From Pseudactinotalea sp. HY158 (GTDB taxonomy: Bacteria; Actinomycetota; Actinomycetes; Actinomycetales; Beutenbergiaceae), in contig NZ_CP045920.1 of NCBI RefSeq assembly GCF_009660225.1, forward strand, positions 3,236,079-3,300,078: a stretch of DNA of 64,000 bases, given 5' to 3'. Below are positions 54,418-63,669 of the stretch, piece after piece (position 1 is the first letter of the stretch; each line of letters opens with the position of its first letter). The notes beneath the pieces were generated by a model. The model ran no database searches, was not told the origin of the DNA, and saw nothing but the letters and a program-made list of their open reading frames with translations. Position numbers and translations under genes: made by a program.

Positions 54418-57360
54418 GAGTCGCGCCGGCTGGACTATTTGACGTGGGCGGCCACGCGTCCGGCCAAGCACGGCTCGTCGCTGGCGGAGTTGACCCGGGC
54501 GTGGCGCGAGCGGGCGATGACGGTGCTGATCGCGGCGGGTTGGCGGCCGCGCACCGGCACGGGGGTGGACGCGGCCGAGTGGGTCCGCGCACTGCTAGCC
54601 GGCGGGCCGGAGCGGGGTGCGGTGCTGCGCGCGGGCGATATCCCGCGCGCGCAGCTGGCGGTGATGGCGGGACGGGTGGTGGAGGCGGTCTCGGGTCGGC
54701 GGGCGACGTGGTCGCGGTGGAATCTGCATTCGCAGGCGTGTGTGGAGCTGGCCGAGTTCCGGTTCGCGACCGCCGCGGATCGGGAAGAGGTCCTGGGCGA
54801 GGTGGTCGCGGCAGCGGAGCGCGCCTCGGTGGACATCACGGCCCCGCGCCTTGCGCCGGTACCGGCGGGGTTCACGCGTTCGGATGGGTCGAGCGTCTTC
54901 GAGGCCCGGCATGCCGCCCTGTACACCTCGGCCGCGGTCCTGGCCGCGGAGGACTACCTCCTGGCCCGCCTGCACGACCAGACCGGGCCCCGGGCCGCCG
55001 GCCGCATGGATGCCGGCAGCGGGGCCGGCGAGCTGCTGGTCGATGGCGCGGGTCTGGGGGCGGATCAGGTGATGGCGGTGGAGCAGGTCGCCGGTAGTGG
55101 CCGCCCGGTAGATGTGCTCATCGGGCCCGCGGGTGCGGGGAAGACGACCACGCTCGCGGGTCTGCGCCGGCTTTGGGAGGGCGAGCATGGGCCGGGCAGT
55201 GTGGTCGGGTTGGCGCCCTCGGCTGCGACCGCGGCGGTGCTGGGCGCCGAGCTGGGGATCGGCACGGACAATCTGGCCAAGTGGTTGGCCGAGCTCGAGG
55301 CCGCCCCCGCCAAGCGTGCCCGGCTGGCGAGCCTGAGGACTCGCGCCGCCGAGCACGCCGCAGCAGCGGCCGCGGCCGCCGGCGCGATCGCCGCGGTGTC
55401 GGCTGATCTGGCCCGGTGGGAGCTACGGGAGGGCCAGTTGGTCATCGTCGATGAGGCCTCGTTGGCGGGAACGTTCGCGCTCGCCCGGCTCGCCCGGGCG
55501 GGCGAGGTGGCGGGGGCGAAGGTGCTGTTGGTGGGGGATCCGTTGCAGTTGGCGGCGGTGGAGGCCGGTGGCGCGTTCTCGATGGCCGCGCACGCGCTCG
55601 GGGCGGGTGCGCCGCGGCTGCGGACGGTCCACCGGTTCGAAGCGTCCTGGGAGGCGGAGGCCTCGCTGTTGCTGCGGCTGGGCCGGCCCGATGTCGTGGA
55701 CACCTACACCGCCCACGGGCGGGTCCATTCCGGGACCGAGGCGGGCGTGATCGATGAGGCCTACCAGGCCTGGCAGGCGGACCTGGCGGCGGGCCTGTCC
55801 TCGTTGTTGATCGCCGGCGATAACGAGACGGTGACCATGCTCAACCAGCGTGCTCAACGCGAACGGATCGCCGCCGGCACCGTCACCGGTCCGATGCTCC
55901 CCCTGGCGGGCGGGTCGAGCGTGGGGGCCGGGGACGTGATCGTGACCCGCCGGAACGAGCGGGCGTTGCGGGCAGGGGCCGGGTCCTGGGTCAAGAACGG
56001 GGACCGGTGGCACGTCCTGGCGGCGCGCGTGGACGGCTCGCTCCTGGTCCAGCGGGAGGGCGGTGGCCCCCATGTCACCTTGCCGGGGCATTACGTCGCG
56101 GAGCATGTGGAGCTGGGCTATGCCTCGACCGCGCACCGGGCCCAGGGAGTGACCGTGGACACCGCGCACGCGCTCGTGGTCTCGGCGGGGATGGCCCGCG
56201 AGGCCCTCTACGTGGGCATGTCCAGGGGCCGGTGCAGCAATCACGTGTATGTGGCGACGTTGACGATCAGCGACGAGGAACATCACGCCCGCCCCGATGA
56301 CCAACTGACGGCGCGGGAGGTCCTCGAGACGGTCCTACGTTCCAGCGGCGCGGCGGCCTCGGCGCATGAGGCGATCACCACCTCCCAGGAGGCCGCCTCC
56401 TCGATCGGGCACCTGGCCGATGAATACGACCTCATCGCCGCCGCGGCCACCGGCGCCAGGTGGCAGGAGCTGATCGAGGCCGCGCCCCTGAGCCCGGCCC
56501 AGCGCGAGGCCGTCCTCGCCTCCCCGGCATGGGAGGCGCTGTCCGCCTCGCTGCGACGCGCAGCGCGTGCCGGCACCGACCTCGAGCGGGTGCTGCCGGC
56601 GCTGATCACCGGCCGGGAGCTCGACTCCGCGGACGATGTCGCCGCTGTCCTGCATCACCGCCTCGAAGCCTTCCAGGCCAGCGCCCCTGCCCGCCGCGAC
56701 CCCGCTCACCTCGTGGCCGGGTTGTTCCCCGCGGCCGCGCTCACCGGCGAAGGGGAGTTGGATGAGGCCCTGGCCGAGCGGGAACGCTTGATCGAGGCCC
56801 GGGCACGGCACATCGCAGCGAGAGCGCGGGCGGCCGGGCACGCCTGGGCCCAGCACGACGACGCGGCAGCGGTCACCGCAATGGTCACGGTGGCGGCCTA
56901 CCGGGACCGGTGGGCGATCGACCCAGGCGACCCGCGCCCACTGGGCGGCCCGCCCGGGGCCGACTACACCCAACGCGCCGATCACGCCCGCGCCGCCCGC
57001 GCGCTGCGCCGCATCCACGACCACCCCGGCACCGGCCGCGGCCTCCTCCGAAGCCCCAGCGCCCCAGCCCGGGCCCGTCGGTCCGGGTGGCCCGTCCCTG
57101 TGACCCGGCCGAGGGGCGGGGCGCTGGGCGGGGGGCGCGTTCGTGTCGGTCAGGAGCTATCTGGCGTGTGGGAGAGGAACGAAGTCATGGGATTGTCAGT
57201 GATCGAGGCGATTCTGGCTCGCCGGTTATCCACAGGGGCGCAGATCTCTGTGCTGGAGACCGTGGCGGAGGCAGCATTGATCGAGCCCGGCCCGCGCGGG
57301 ATCCGCCTCGATACGGTCCCGCGGATCGTCATCGACCTGGATGGAGAGGACTGGTCATGA
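54418..57360 (+). pseudogene. MobF relaxase/helicase, 3' part
   Basis: It continues from RRLDYLTWAATRPAKHG. A RecD/TraI-type helicase follows with Walker A GPAGAGKTTTLAGL, Walker B VIVDEASLA and motif GDPLQLAAVEAGG; the C-terminal ASTAHRAQGVTVD is the UvrD-type motif. After about 57020 the frame loses protein character, while another frame gives TPAPAAASSEAPAPQPG then a stop at 57101-57103. That suggests a second frameshift. The open frame ends at 57360. Confidence 0.88.
57187..57360 (+). CDS. Small 57-residue protein between relaxase and DUF4192
   Basis: ATG 57187 is preceded by GAGAGGAACG, a good ribosome site. The product begins MGLSVIEAILARRLS and ends DLDGEDWS. It is in the same frame as the relaxase readthrough, but the ribosome site argues for its own translation. 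The stop overlaps the next ATG (ATGA). No family recognised. Confidence 0.5.
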   Translation: MGLSVIEAILARRLSTGAQISVLETVAEAALIEPGPRGIRLDTVPRIVIDLDGEDWS

Positions 57361-58493
57361 ACGCACCGGTCAGCCTGGGCGACTTCATCGCCTCGGTCCC
57401 CCATACCAGCGGCTACCAGCCCCGCGATGCGATCACCATCACCGGCATGAGACCCGCCGATCACAGCGGCGGGAATCCCGCTGCCGTGTTGACCGGGACG
57501 GCCGCGGTGAACGACCTGTACGGCCCGGTCGAGGTGGGGACCGCGACCCGGCAGGTCTATGAGGCCTTCGCCGCCCGCGGCGCACAGTTCTTCCTCGTCG
57601 CGGCCTGGACCACCTCCCCCGACCTGCTCGACCATGCCCGCACCATCACCACCGGCCTCGAAGACCTCGCCCAAGCGGGCCGCCTGCGCGACGGACACGA
57701 TCGCCCGGCACCGGTCCTGGTCAGTGTTCAAGTCGCCGGCGGAGCGTGGCGGCCTCTCGACGGGCACGACTGGCGCGAGCTGCCTGCGCCGGTGGCGGCG
57801 ATCACCGACCATTTCGCCAGCCCGGCCCCCTCCAGAGAGGCGTTCATGGCCCAGGTCGCCCCCTACCCCGAACCGGCCTACACCCTCCTTGGCGCCGGTG
57901 GGATGCGGGCCTTGATCGGGCTGCCTCCCAGCCGGGCCGCCCGGCGTGTCATCGCCGAACTCGACCACGCCGCCGATCCTGCCGCGACCGGCCGCAGCCA
58001 GGACTGGCGGGCGGTCTGCGCGCACCTGCTCACCCGGGACAAGGGCACCCGGGACGCGTTCCTTGCCGCCGTCGCGGCCGAAACCGAACCCCGCCGCCGC
58101 AATGCCCACACCGAACTGATCATCGAGACCGCCCGCGGCTGCCCCGACCCGGCCACCCGGTCCCGGCTCTATGCGGTCTCCGGCTTCCTCGCCTGCATCA
58201 GCGAGGTACCCAGCGCGCACCTGGACGCCCTCCTGGACCAGGCCGGTCGCCAGGACACGCTCGCGGGCCTGACCCGCACGTTCCGCGATCACGGCGCCCC
58301 CGGCGACATCCTGCGCCACGCCGCAGGTTCCGCGTTCACCCCCGTCGCCCTGGCCGAGCATGACCAGCAATACCTGGCGACCTATCGGGCGCATTTCCCG
58401 CCCCAACCAGCACTCCCCGACCCCCGACCCACCCACGAGCCGGGTACCGAGCCCGCGCCCCAGGCACAGCCGCCCGGGATCACCGGGATCTGA
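57357..58493 (+). CDS. DUF4192-family protein
   Basis: The protein has 378 residues. The family start SVPHTSGYQPRDAITITGM is at residues 10-28. Other conserved parts are FFLVAAWTTSPDLL and LLTRDKGTRDAFLAAVAAE, and TARGCPDPATRSRLYAVSGFLA. Function is unknown. A paralog lies 540 bp downstream, so a role in the element is likely. Confidence 0.88.
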   Translation: MNAPVSLGDFIASVPHTSGYQPRDAITITGMRPADHSGGNPAAVLTGTAAVNDLYGPVEVGTATRQVYEAFAARGAQFFLVAAWTTSPDLLDHARTITTGLEDLAQAGRLRDGHDRPAPVLVSVQVAGGAWRPLDGHDWRELPAPVAAITDHFASPAPSREAFMAQVAPYPEPAYTLLGAGGMRALIGLPPSRAARRVIAELDHAADPAATGRSQDWRAVCAHLLTRDKGTRDAFLAAVAAETEPRRRNAHTELIIETARGCPDPATRSRLYAVSGFLACISEVPSAHLDALLDQAGRQDTLAGLTRTFRDHGAPGDILRHAAGSAFTPVALAEHDQQYLATYRAHFPPQPALPDPRPTHEPGTEPAPQAQPPGITGI

Positions 58494-58525
58494 CCACCCG
58501 AGACCACTGCGTAGGAGGCCTGAGC

Positions 58526-58936
58526 ATGGTCATCAACGACGCCCGCCGGCAGGCGCGCCTGGCCGGTGAACTGGACCAGCTCGCCCGCACGCTCGCCCGT
58601 TCTACTCCCGCCGTGGCCGATCCACCAGACTCCTACGGGATGCTCGCCGACCTGGCCTCGGCGACCGCAGCTCTCGAGCAGGCCTGCCAGCAGTTGGCCC
58701 ACTGGCACGAGCATTCCCAGCGGGCCCATGCCGGGACCGATGACGGCACCGACCCCGCCACCCGCACCAGCCAAGTGAGCACTGCACTGGCCCGGGCGGC
58801 CGCCGCCCTGGGCCAGGCGAGCGAGGCCCTCCACCAGGCCCAGTCCGCGAACTCCCACCTGCGCTGGATCCCCACCCCCGCGATCGAACCGCCGGCCGGG
58901 CCACCACCGCGCATCACCGGCGGACTCGGGCTGTGA
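58526..58936 (+). CDS. Hypothetical helical protein of the element
   Basis: The protein has 136 residues, Ala/Gln/His-rich, predicted long helices (ATAALEQACQQLAHWHEH and ARAAAALGQASEALHQAQS), with coiled-coil character. GGAGG precedes the ATG. It lies between two DUF4192 genes. Function unknown. Confidence 0.65.
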   Translation: MVINDARRQARLAGELDQLARTLARSTPAVADPPDSYGMLADLASATAALEQACQQLAHWHEHSQRAHAGTDDGTDPATRTSQVSTALARAAAALGQASEALHQAQSANSHLRWIPTPAIEPPAGPPPRITGGLGL

Positions 58937-59030
58937 ACACGGCACGCCCCGGGCCCGCGCGGGTACCCACCGGCGCGTAGACGGGCCGGCCGCAGGCGGC
59001 GAGCCCAACTTGGCAGGAAGGATCGATCTC

Positions 59031-59867
59031 ATGGCCACGGTCATCCCGACGATCCAGGAGCTGCTCGCGCTCACGCCCTACCTGATCGGATACCGCCCCG
59101 AGGGCGCCGTCACCATCACCGGCCTGAGAGCCCGCGCCCCCGGCGGCCTGCAGCTCGCCGGCACCGTCACGTTCCACCCCGCCCACCACCAGGGCCCGGG
59201 CAGCCGCGAGGATGCCGCGGCCCGGGCACGCGATGCCCTGCGCGGGCGTGGCGCCGAACGCTACCTCGTCACCGCCTGGGGCACCGCGGCAGACCTGTGC
59301 GCTGCCGCGGCCGCCATCCGCGCCGCCCTCGCCCGCGCCGCCGGCCGGGCCAACACCCTGGCCGTTCAGGTGGCCGGGCAGTGCTACCGGCACCTCGACG
59401 AGCCGGCCGGGCCGGAGGATGGCCGGTGGCTGGCCCTCGGGGTCGCGCCGGCACGCCTGCGGGACTGCTTCGCCTCGCCCGCGCCCGACCGGGCTACCGC
59501 GCTGGCCCGGCTGCGCCCGGCGCCCGTACCGGCGTTTGTGATGCCCGGGCCCCGGATGCGGGCCGTGCTCGATGCCCTCACCCCGGCCGAGGCGGCCGCC
59601 GGCGCCGTTGACGGGCTCGATGAGTACGCCTCCACCGGTGTCCTCGGGACCGCTGGTACCGCGCCCGGGGAGGTCGCTCACCTCCTCACCCGAGACTCCG
59701 GCACCCGCGACCTTGCCCTGGTCCGGCTATGCCGGCCCAGCCCCATGGTCACCGATACGGTCCGGGTGCACATGCTCACCGAACTCGCCCGCGGCTGCCC
59801 CGACCCCGCGGCCCGGGCGGGCTTGTACGCGGTCGCGGCCGCCGCCCTACGTGTCAGGCTGAGTTGA
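59031..59867 (+). pseudogene. Second DUF4192 protein, N-terminal part, cut by an IS3-type element
   Basis: The frame from ATG 59031 (GGAAGGA upstream) carries TPYLIGYRPEGAVTITGL, LLTRDSGTRD and ELARGCPDPAARAGLYAVAA, matching the first paralog. It stops early at RVRLS, inside the IS left end (59852 onward). The missing C-terminal part is found beyond the IS. Confidence 0.85.
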
Positions 59868-59920
59868 GACCAGGTCCTCATAGCAAGTATGACTCGTAGG
59901 GTGAGACTAGGAACGATCCG

Positions 59921-60361
59921 ATGATGATGCCGAACGCGTTGAAGATGATGAACGAGAACAGTCAGGAGGACCCCGCCGGGGCTGGTCCCCGGGCCGGTGG
60001 CCCGAAGCGGCGACGGTTCACCCCGGCGCAGAAGCTCGCCCATGTCCAGGCCTACGAGCAGGCCCTGGCCGACGGGGACGCGGGAGCGTACCTGCGCCGC
60101 GAGGGGCTGCACTCGGCCTCCATCAGCGAGTGGCGGCGGCTGCGTGATGCGGGCGTCCTCGAGGGCAAGGAGCCCGGTCAGGCGGTCGGTCGCCCGAACC
60201 GGGAGCAGGCCGAGATCGGACGGCTGCGCAGGCAGTTGGAGGTGACCCAGAACGAGTTGGACCAGACCCGTACTGCCCTGGAGATCATGGGAAAAACACA
60301 CGCGCTCTTGGAGCAGATCTCCAAGAGCGCGCAGGACGGGCACGGGCCCACGAAGCGCTGA
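59921..60361 (+). CDS. IS3-type OrfA (HTH protein)
   Basis: The protein has 146 residues. A helix-turn-helix is in FTPAQKLAHVQAYEQALADGDAGAYL. A C-terminal leucine-rich coil (EIGRLRRQLEVTQNELDQTR) is typical of OrfA. Its TGA overlaps the OrfB ATG (TGATG), so OrfB is translated by coupling rather than from a clear slippery site. Confidence 0.85.
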   Translation: MMMPNALKMMNENSQEDPAGAGPRAGGPKRRRFTPAQKLAHVQAYEQALADGDAGAYLRREGLHSASISEWRRLRDAGVLEGKEPGQAVGRPNREQAEIGRLRRQLEVTQNELDQTRTALEIMGKTHALLEQISKSAQDGHGPTKR

Positions 60362-61395
60362 TGGCCACCCACGAGGAGCTCACCGGTGCCGGCATCACCA
60401 CCCGTGAGGCGGCACGCCTGACGGGCATCTCCCGGGCCACGGCCGCTCGCCACGGCAAGGCCCGCCCGGCGCCGACCCCACTTGATCGGGCCGATCCGGT
60501 CAATAGGCTCTCGTGTGCCGAGCGCGAGGTCGTGTTGGAGGTCCTGGATAGCCCGGAATTCGTTGACTCCACGCCGATGCAGGTCTACGCCACATTGCTC
60601 GAACGAGGGGTCTACCTGTGCTCGGTGTCCACGATGTACCGGATCCTGCGTGAGGACGACCAGGTAGTCGATCGTCGCCGGCAGGCCCGTCACCCCGCCC
60701 GGACGGTCCCCGAGCTCGTGGCCACCGGCCCCGGCCAGGTCTATACGTGGGACATCACGAAACTGCCCGGACCGGCCAAGGGCGTCTACTACGACGCCTA
60801 CGTCATGCTCGACATCTACTCGCGCTATATCGTCGGGGCCATCGTCCACGCCCGTGAAAGTGGCCCGCTGGCCGAGGAGATGATGCGCGAGGTCTTCGGC
60901 ATCCACGGCATCCCCCACGTCGTCCACGCCGACCGCGGCACCTCGATGACCTCGAAATCGGTCGCTGTACTGCTGGAGGACCTGCAGGTAGTCCGTTCAC
61001 ACTCACGCCCGCGGGTCTCGAACGACAACCCGTACTCGGAATCACTGTTCAAGACCGCCAAGTACAGCCCCACGTTCCCCGACCGGTTCGGATCCCTGGA
61101 CGATGCCCGCGCCTGGATGGCCGAGTTCACCGAGTGGTACAACCACGAACACCACCATTCCGGGATCGGGCTCCACACCCCCGCAGACGTCCACTACGGC
61201 CACGCCGATCAGATCGCGACCGACCGTCAGGCCACCCTCGCCGCCGCGCGCGCTGCCCACCCCCAACGCTTCTCGACCAACCACGCCCCGAAGATCCTCG
61301 ACCTACCCACAGCGGCCTGGATCAACCAGCCCGACGATGAACACGACCAATCGACCAAGGAGGACTCGAACCCGGCCTACGAACAGGCCGCATAA
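60361..61395 (+). CDS. IS3-type OrfB transposase (DDE integrase fold)
   Basis: The protein has 344 residues. The N-terminal HTH is GITTREAARLTGISRATAARHG. Catalytic residues: Asp in YTWDITKLPG, Asp in VHADRGTSMTS and Glu in NDNPYSESLFKT. The C-terminal part reads WYNHEHHHSGIGLHTPADVH. Confidence 0.93.
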   Translation: MATHEELTGAGITTREAARLTGISRATAARHGKARPAPTPLDRADPVNRLSCAEREVVLEVLDSPEFVDSTPMQVYATLLERGVYLCSVSTMYRILREDDQVVDRRRQARHPARTVPELVATGPGQVYTWDITKLPGPAKGVYYDAYVMLDIYSRYIVGAIVHARESGPLAEEMMREVFGIHGIPHVVHADRGTSMTSKSVAVLLEDLQVVRSHSRPRVSNDNPYSESLFKTAKYSPTFPDRFGSLDDARAWMAEFTEWYNHEHHHSGIGLHTPADVHYGHADQIATDRQATLAAARAAHPQRFSTNHAPKILDLPTAAWINQPDDEHDQSTKEDSNPAYEQAA

Positions 61396-61423
61396 CAGGG
61401 CACTGGCCTCGTACACCTTGACA

Positions 61424-61702
61424 ACTTCCGCCGCGGCGTGGCTGACCAGCTCCCCGACCATCCATACCGACGCGCTCCTCGCCGGCGCCGACCGGCCGAA
61501 TGCTCTCGCGCATCTGGTCGGCCTGGCCCTAGAGACCGGGCAAGCCGCGCCCGCCACCCGCCGGCACATCGCCCGCCTCGACCTGTCGCGCCTCGAGGCC
61601 GCGGCAGACCGCGCCTGGCACACCCAGCCGACGCTGCCAGGGCCACGCGATCGCGACATACCGCACCCGGGTGTCGATCCCGATAGCGGGATCACCCCGT
61701 AG
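61424..61702 (+). pseudogene. C-terminal fragment of the interrupted DUF4192 gene
   Basis: In frame from the right IS end: TSAAAWLTSSPTIHTDALLA and RPNALAHLVGLALETGQAAP, aligning with the tail of the first DUF4192 protein (SAHLDALLDQAGRQDTLAGL). It ends at 61700-61702. It has no start of its own. Confidence 0.75.
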
Positions 61703-61764
61703 CCTCGGGACGCCCAACGGCCGAACGAGGACCTCCCGCCGGAGACGACAGCTATCGTCGGGTC

Positions 61765-61929
61765 ATGGACGAGGAGACCACGCCCGCCGGCTTGGCGCGC
61801 GAACTCGGCGTGCCGGCCAAACGCATCCGGGCTGTGCTCCGCACGGCCTACGGGAAACTCCCTCCGGGGGTGACGCGCTGGAAGCTCACGCCCGAGCAAG
61901 TCAGCCACATCCGCTCCCGCTTCACCTAG
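61765..61929 (+). CDS. Small 54-residue HTH-like protein
   Basis: The frame begins MDEETTPAGLARELGVPAKR and ends VSHIRSRFT. A helix-turn-helix-like block (PAGLARELGVPAKRIRAVLR) suggests a small DNA-binding or excisionase-like protein. TATCGT at 61753-61758 sits six bases before the ATG, fitting a leaderless transcript. Confidence 0.6.
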   Translation: MDEETTPAGLARELGVPAKRIRAVLRTAYGKLPPGVTRWKLTPEQVSHIRSRFT

Positions 61930-61983
61930 AACAGCCGCCGCGCCACGTGCGCGAGCCCCACACGCGGGCCGCCGGTGGTGGCC

Positions 61984-62481
61984 TCACGCCGGTGGTGTTT
62001 CGTCACCGGCCGGTGGTGGTGCCGCTGCGAGGGCGGCTGTGATCTGTGCTTGTTCGCGGGCGCGAGCATCGGCACCGGCGACCTCGGCCAACACCTCCGC
62101 TGCGGCTGGCTCGGTGGGCCAGGTCTCGGTGCGCGGGCTCAGGTGTTCACGGGCGGTGCAGCCGGCGTCGGAGACGGCGGCGCGTAGGCGGGCCAGTGCC
62201 CATTCGAGTTCGCGGAGCCAGGTCAACGGGCCGGTCGCGGGGCTGGCGTCGTCGTACCAGAGCTGGTGGGCACTCCACAGGGCGGTGAGTTCTTCGACGA
62301 GGCGGGTATGCCGGGGCCAGCAGGGCGGGATCGTCGTGGCCGCAATGTTGAACCGGACCACGAGCCAACTCGTCCACTCGGCCAACTCGTGCCAGGTCCG
62401 CCACGCCTCATCACCCGAGAGCCCCCGCCAGTCGACCGGTACCGCCGGTAACGCCCCGCCATAGGTGCCGGGTTCGCTCAT
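61984..62481 (-). CDS. Hypothetical protein, DUF4913-like
   Basis: The protein has 165 residues and is rich in Trp and Ala. The segment WTSWLVVRFNIAATTIPPCW and then LVEELTALWSAHQLW resembles DUF4913 proteins of actinobacterial mobile elements. The assignment is tentative. Its ATG overlaps the stop of the upstream gene (ATGA). Confidence 0.65.
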   Translation of the reverse strand: MSEPGTYGGALPAVPVDWRGLSGDEAWRTWHELAEWTSWLVVRFNIAATTIPPCWPRHTRLVEELTALWSAHQLWYDDASPATGPLTWLRELEWALARLRAAVSDAGCTAREHLSPRTETWPTEPAAAEVLAEVAGADARAREQAQITAALAAAPPPAGDETPPA

Positions 62482-62681
62482 GGCCGGGGCCCGTCGTCGA
62501 TGTGGACGTCGATCACGATCACAGTGCCGCCGGGTAGGCGGATGCGGATCTCGCCTTGGCCCACGTGGTGCACGCTCGCCGCGGCCAGGGCCACGTCCCG
62601 GCCGCGCCGGGAGATCTCCCGCTGCAGGACCCCGGCGATCCAGCCCGTGGCCACCGTGACCTCACGAAACGCCTCACTCAC
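62478..62681 (-). CDS. Small hypothetical protein (67 residues)
   Basis: GTG start at 62681, overlapping the HNH gene by eight bases. The product begins MSEAFREVTVATGWIAGVLQ and ends with beta-strand-rich EIRIRLPGGTVIVIDVHIDD. Family unknown; it is part of the ssb-HNH series. Confidence 0.6.
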   Translation of the reverse strand: MSEAFREVTVATGWIAGVLQREISRRGRDVALAAASVHHVGQGEIRIRLPGGTVIVIDVHIDDGPRP

Positions 62682-63126
62682 GACTCCCCCAGCTCTCCCC
62701 CTGGGCGGATGACGGGAGCCGAGACGACGGCGATGACGCCGGCTCGACGTCTCGCAGCGCAGCGTGCTGGTGCAGGAGGGCCAGGGCGGCGCGGTGGGCC
62801 TGCACCCGGCCCGCGCGTCGCCAGCCGGGCCGTTCGAGAAGCTCATGGAGCAGGTCGTGACAGCCCCGGCACAGCGGCCACAGGTCAGTGAAGGACTCGG
62901 CCCCGAGGCGGGCGTAGGTCGCATGATGCAGATCCCCAGTCTTGAGACGCCACAGCTGTCCGCAGCCGCGGCAGGTGATCGGGCCACCTCGGCGGGCCCA
63001 GGTGGCCCAGCGGCGACGAAAGCCCCACCAGGCCGGTGAGGCCATGTATGCGTCGTAGAACGCCCGGCGAGTGGCGCCCCGCTTCGAGCGGGACGCTCCC
63101 CGGCGGCGGCCTCGCTGCCGTGTCAT
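62674..63126 (-). CDS. HNH endonuclease-like protein
   Basis: The protein has 150 residues. The zinc-binding CRGCGQLW and the HNH core GDLHHATYARLGAESFTDLWPLC, then CHDLLHELL, are visible. An Arg-rich N-terminus may bind DNA. Mobile elements often carry such nickases. It lies between ssb and small genes. Confidence 0.85.
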   Translation of the reverse strand: MTRQRGRRRGASRSKRGATRRAFYDAYMASPAWWGFRRRWATWARRGGPITCRGCGQLWRLKTGDLHHATYARLGAESFTDLWPLCRGCHDLLHELLERPGWRRAGRVQAHRAALALLHQHAALRDVEPASSPSSRLPSSAQGESWGSRE

Positions 63127-63149
63127 GCCCGCCTCCGCCGCGAGGCCGC

Positions 63150-63626
63150 TCACATCGACATGCCCGGCGCCGCGGCAGCAGACGGGTCGGCCGGCGGGCT
63201 GGCGGGCCCGTTGGCGACCTGCGGCACCGTCCCCGTGTTCGCGTGGGCCGAGGGTGCACCGGTGGGGCGGTCGGGGGTGAGGTTGGTGATGTTGAGGTCG
63301 AAGCCGACGCGGGAGGCCCGGAATTCCTTCAGGGCGCGGGGCCCGTTGGTCTCGTCGGTGACCTCGAAGGAGTGCAGGCGCCCGGCGACGATGAGGTTGT
63401 CGCCCTTGCGGACCCGCGCCGCGGTCCGTTCGGCGCTCGCTCCGTACATCGCCACCGTGACGTAGGTGGGCGTGCCATCGGCCCACTCCCCCTCGATGTT
63501 CTGGACCCGCTGGGCCACCCCGAGACGGAACGTGACCCGCGTGCTCCCACTCGCGGTTCGCGTCGCCTTCGGGTCGGTGCCCACATGCCCGTGCAGGGCC
63601 TCACTCATCTGGATGTCCTCACTCAT
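63150..63626 (-). CDS. ssb: Single-stranded DNA-binding protein of the element
   Basis: The protein has 158 residues from ATG 63626 with GGGAGACGGG upstream. The OB-fold is at residues 10-115 (VGTDPKATRTASGSTRVTFRLGV, then YVTVAMYGASAERTAARVRKGDNLIVAGRL). The C-terminus is Pro/Ala/Gly-rich and lacks the usual acidic DDDIPF tip; it ends in PGMSM. It probably protects the transferred strand. Confidence 0.88.
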   Translation of the reverse strand: MSEDIQMSEALHGHVGTDPKATRTASGSTRVTFRLGVAQRVQNIEGEWADGTPTYVTVAMYGASAERTAARVRKGDNLIVAGRLHSFEVTDETNGPRALKEFRASRVGFDLNITNLTPDRPTGAPSAHANTGTVPQVANGPASPPADPSAAAAPGMSM

Positions 63627-63669
63627 GATCCCGTCTCCCTTTCCAGTCGATCCTCGATATGTGTTCGGC

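Larger units (their letters stand above)
59852..61423. mobile_element. IS3-family-like insertion sequence
   Basis: The ends are TGTCAGGCTGAGTTGAGACC (left) and, reversed, TGTCAAGGTGTACGAGGCCA (right), an imperfect inverted repeat starting with TG. Two overlapping genes are carried on the plus strand. No clear target duplication is seen: left flank TACG, right flank ACTT. Confidence 0.85.

Noticed and set aside
59921-61395. Programmed -1 frameshift joining IS3 OrfA and OrfB
   Set aside because: No A/T slippery run is visible at the overlap; TGATG coupling is enough.
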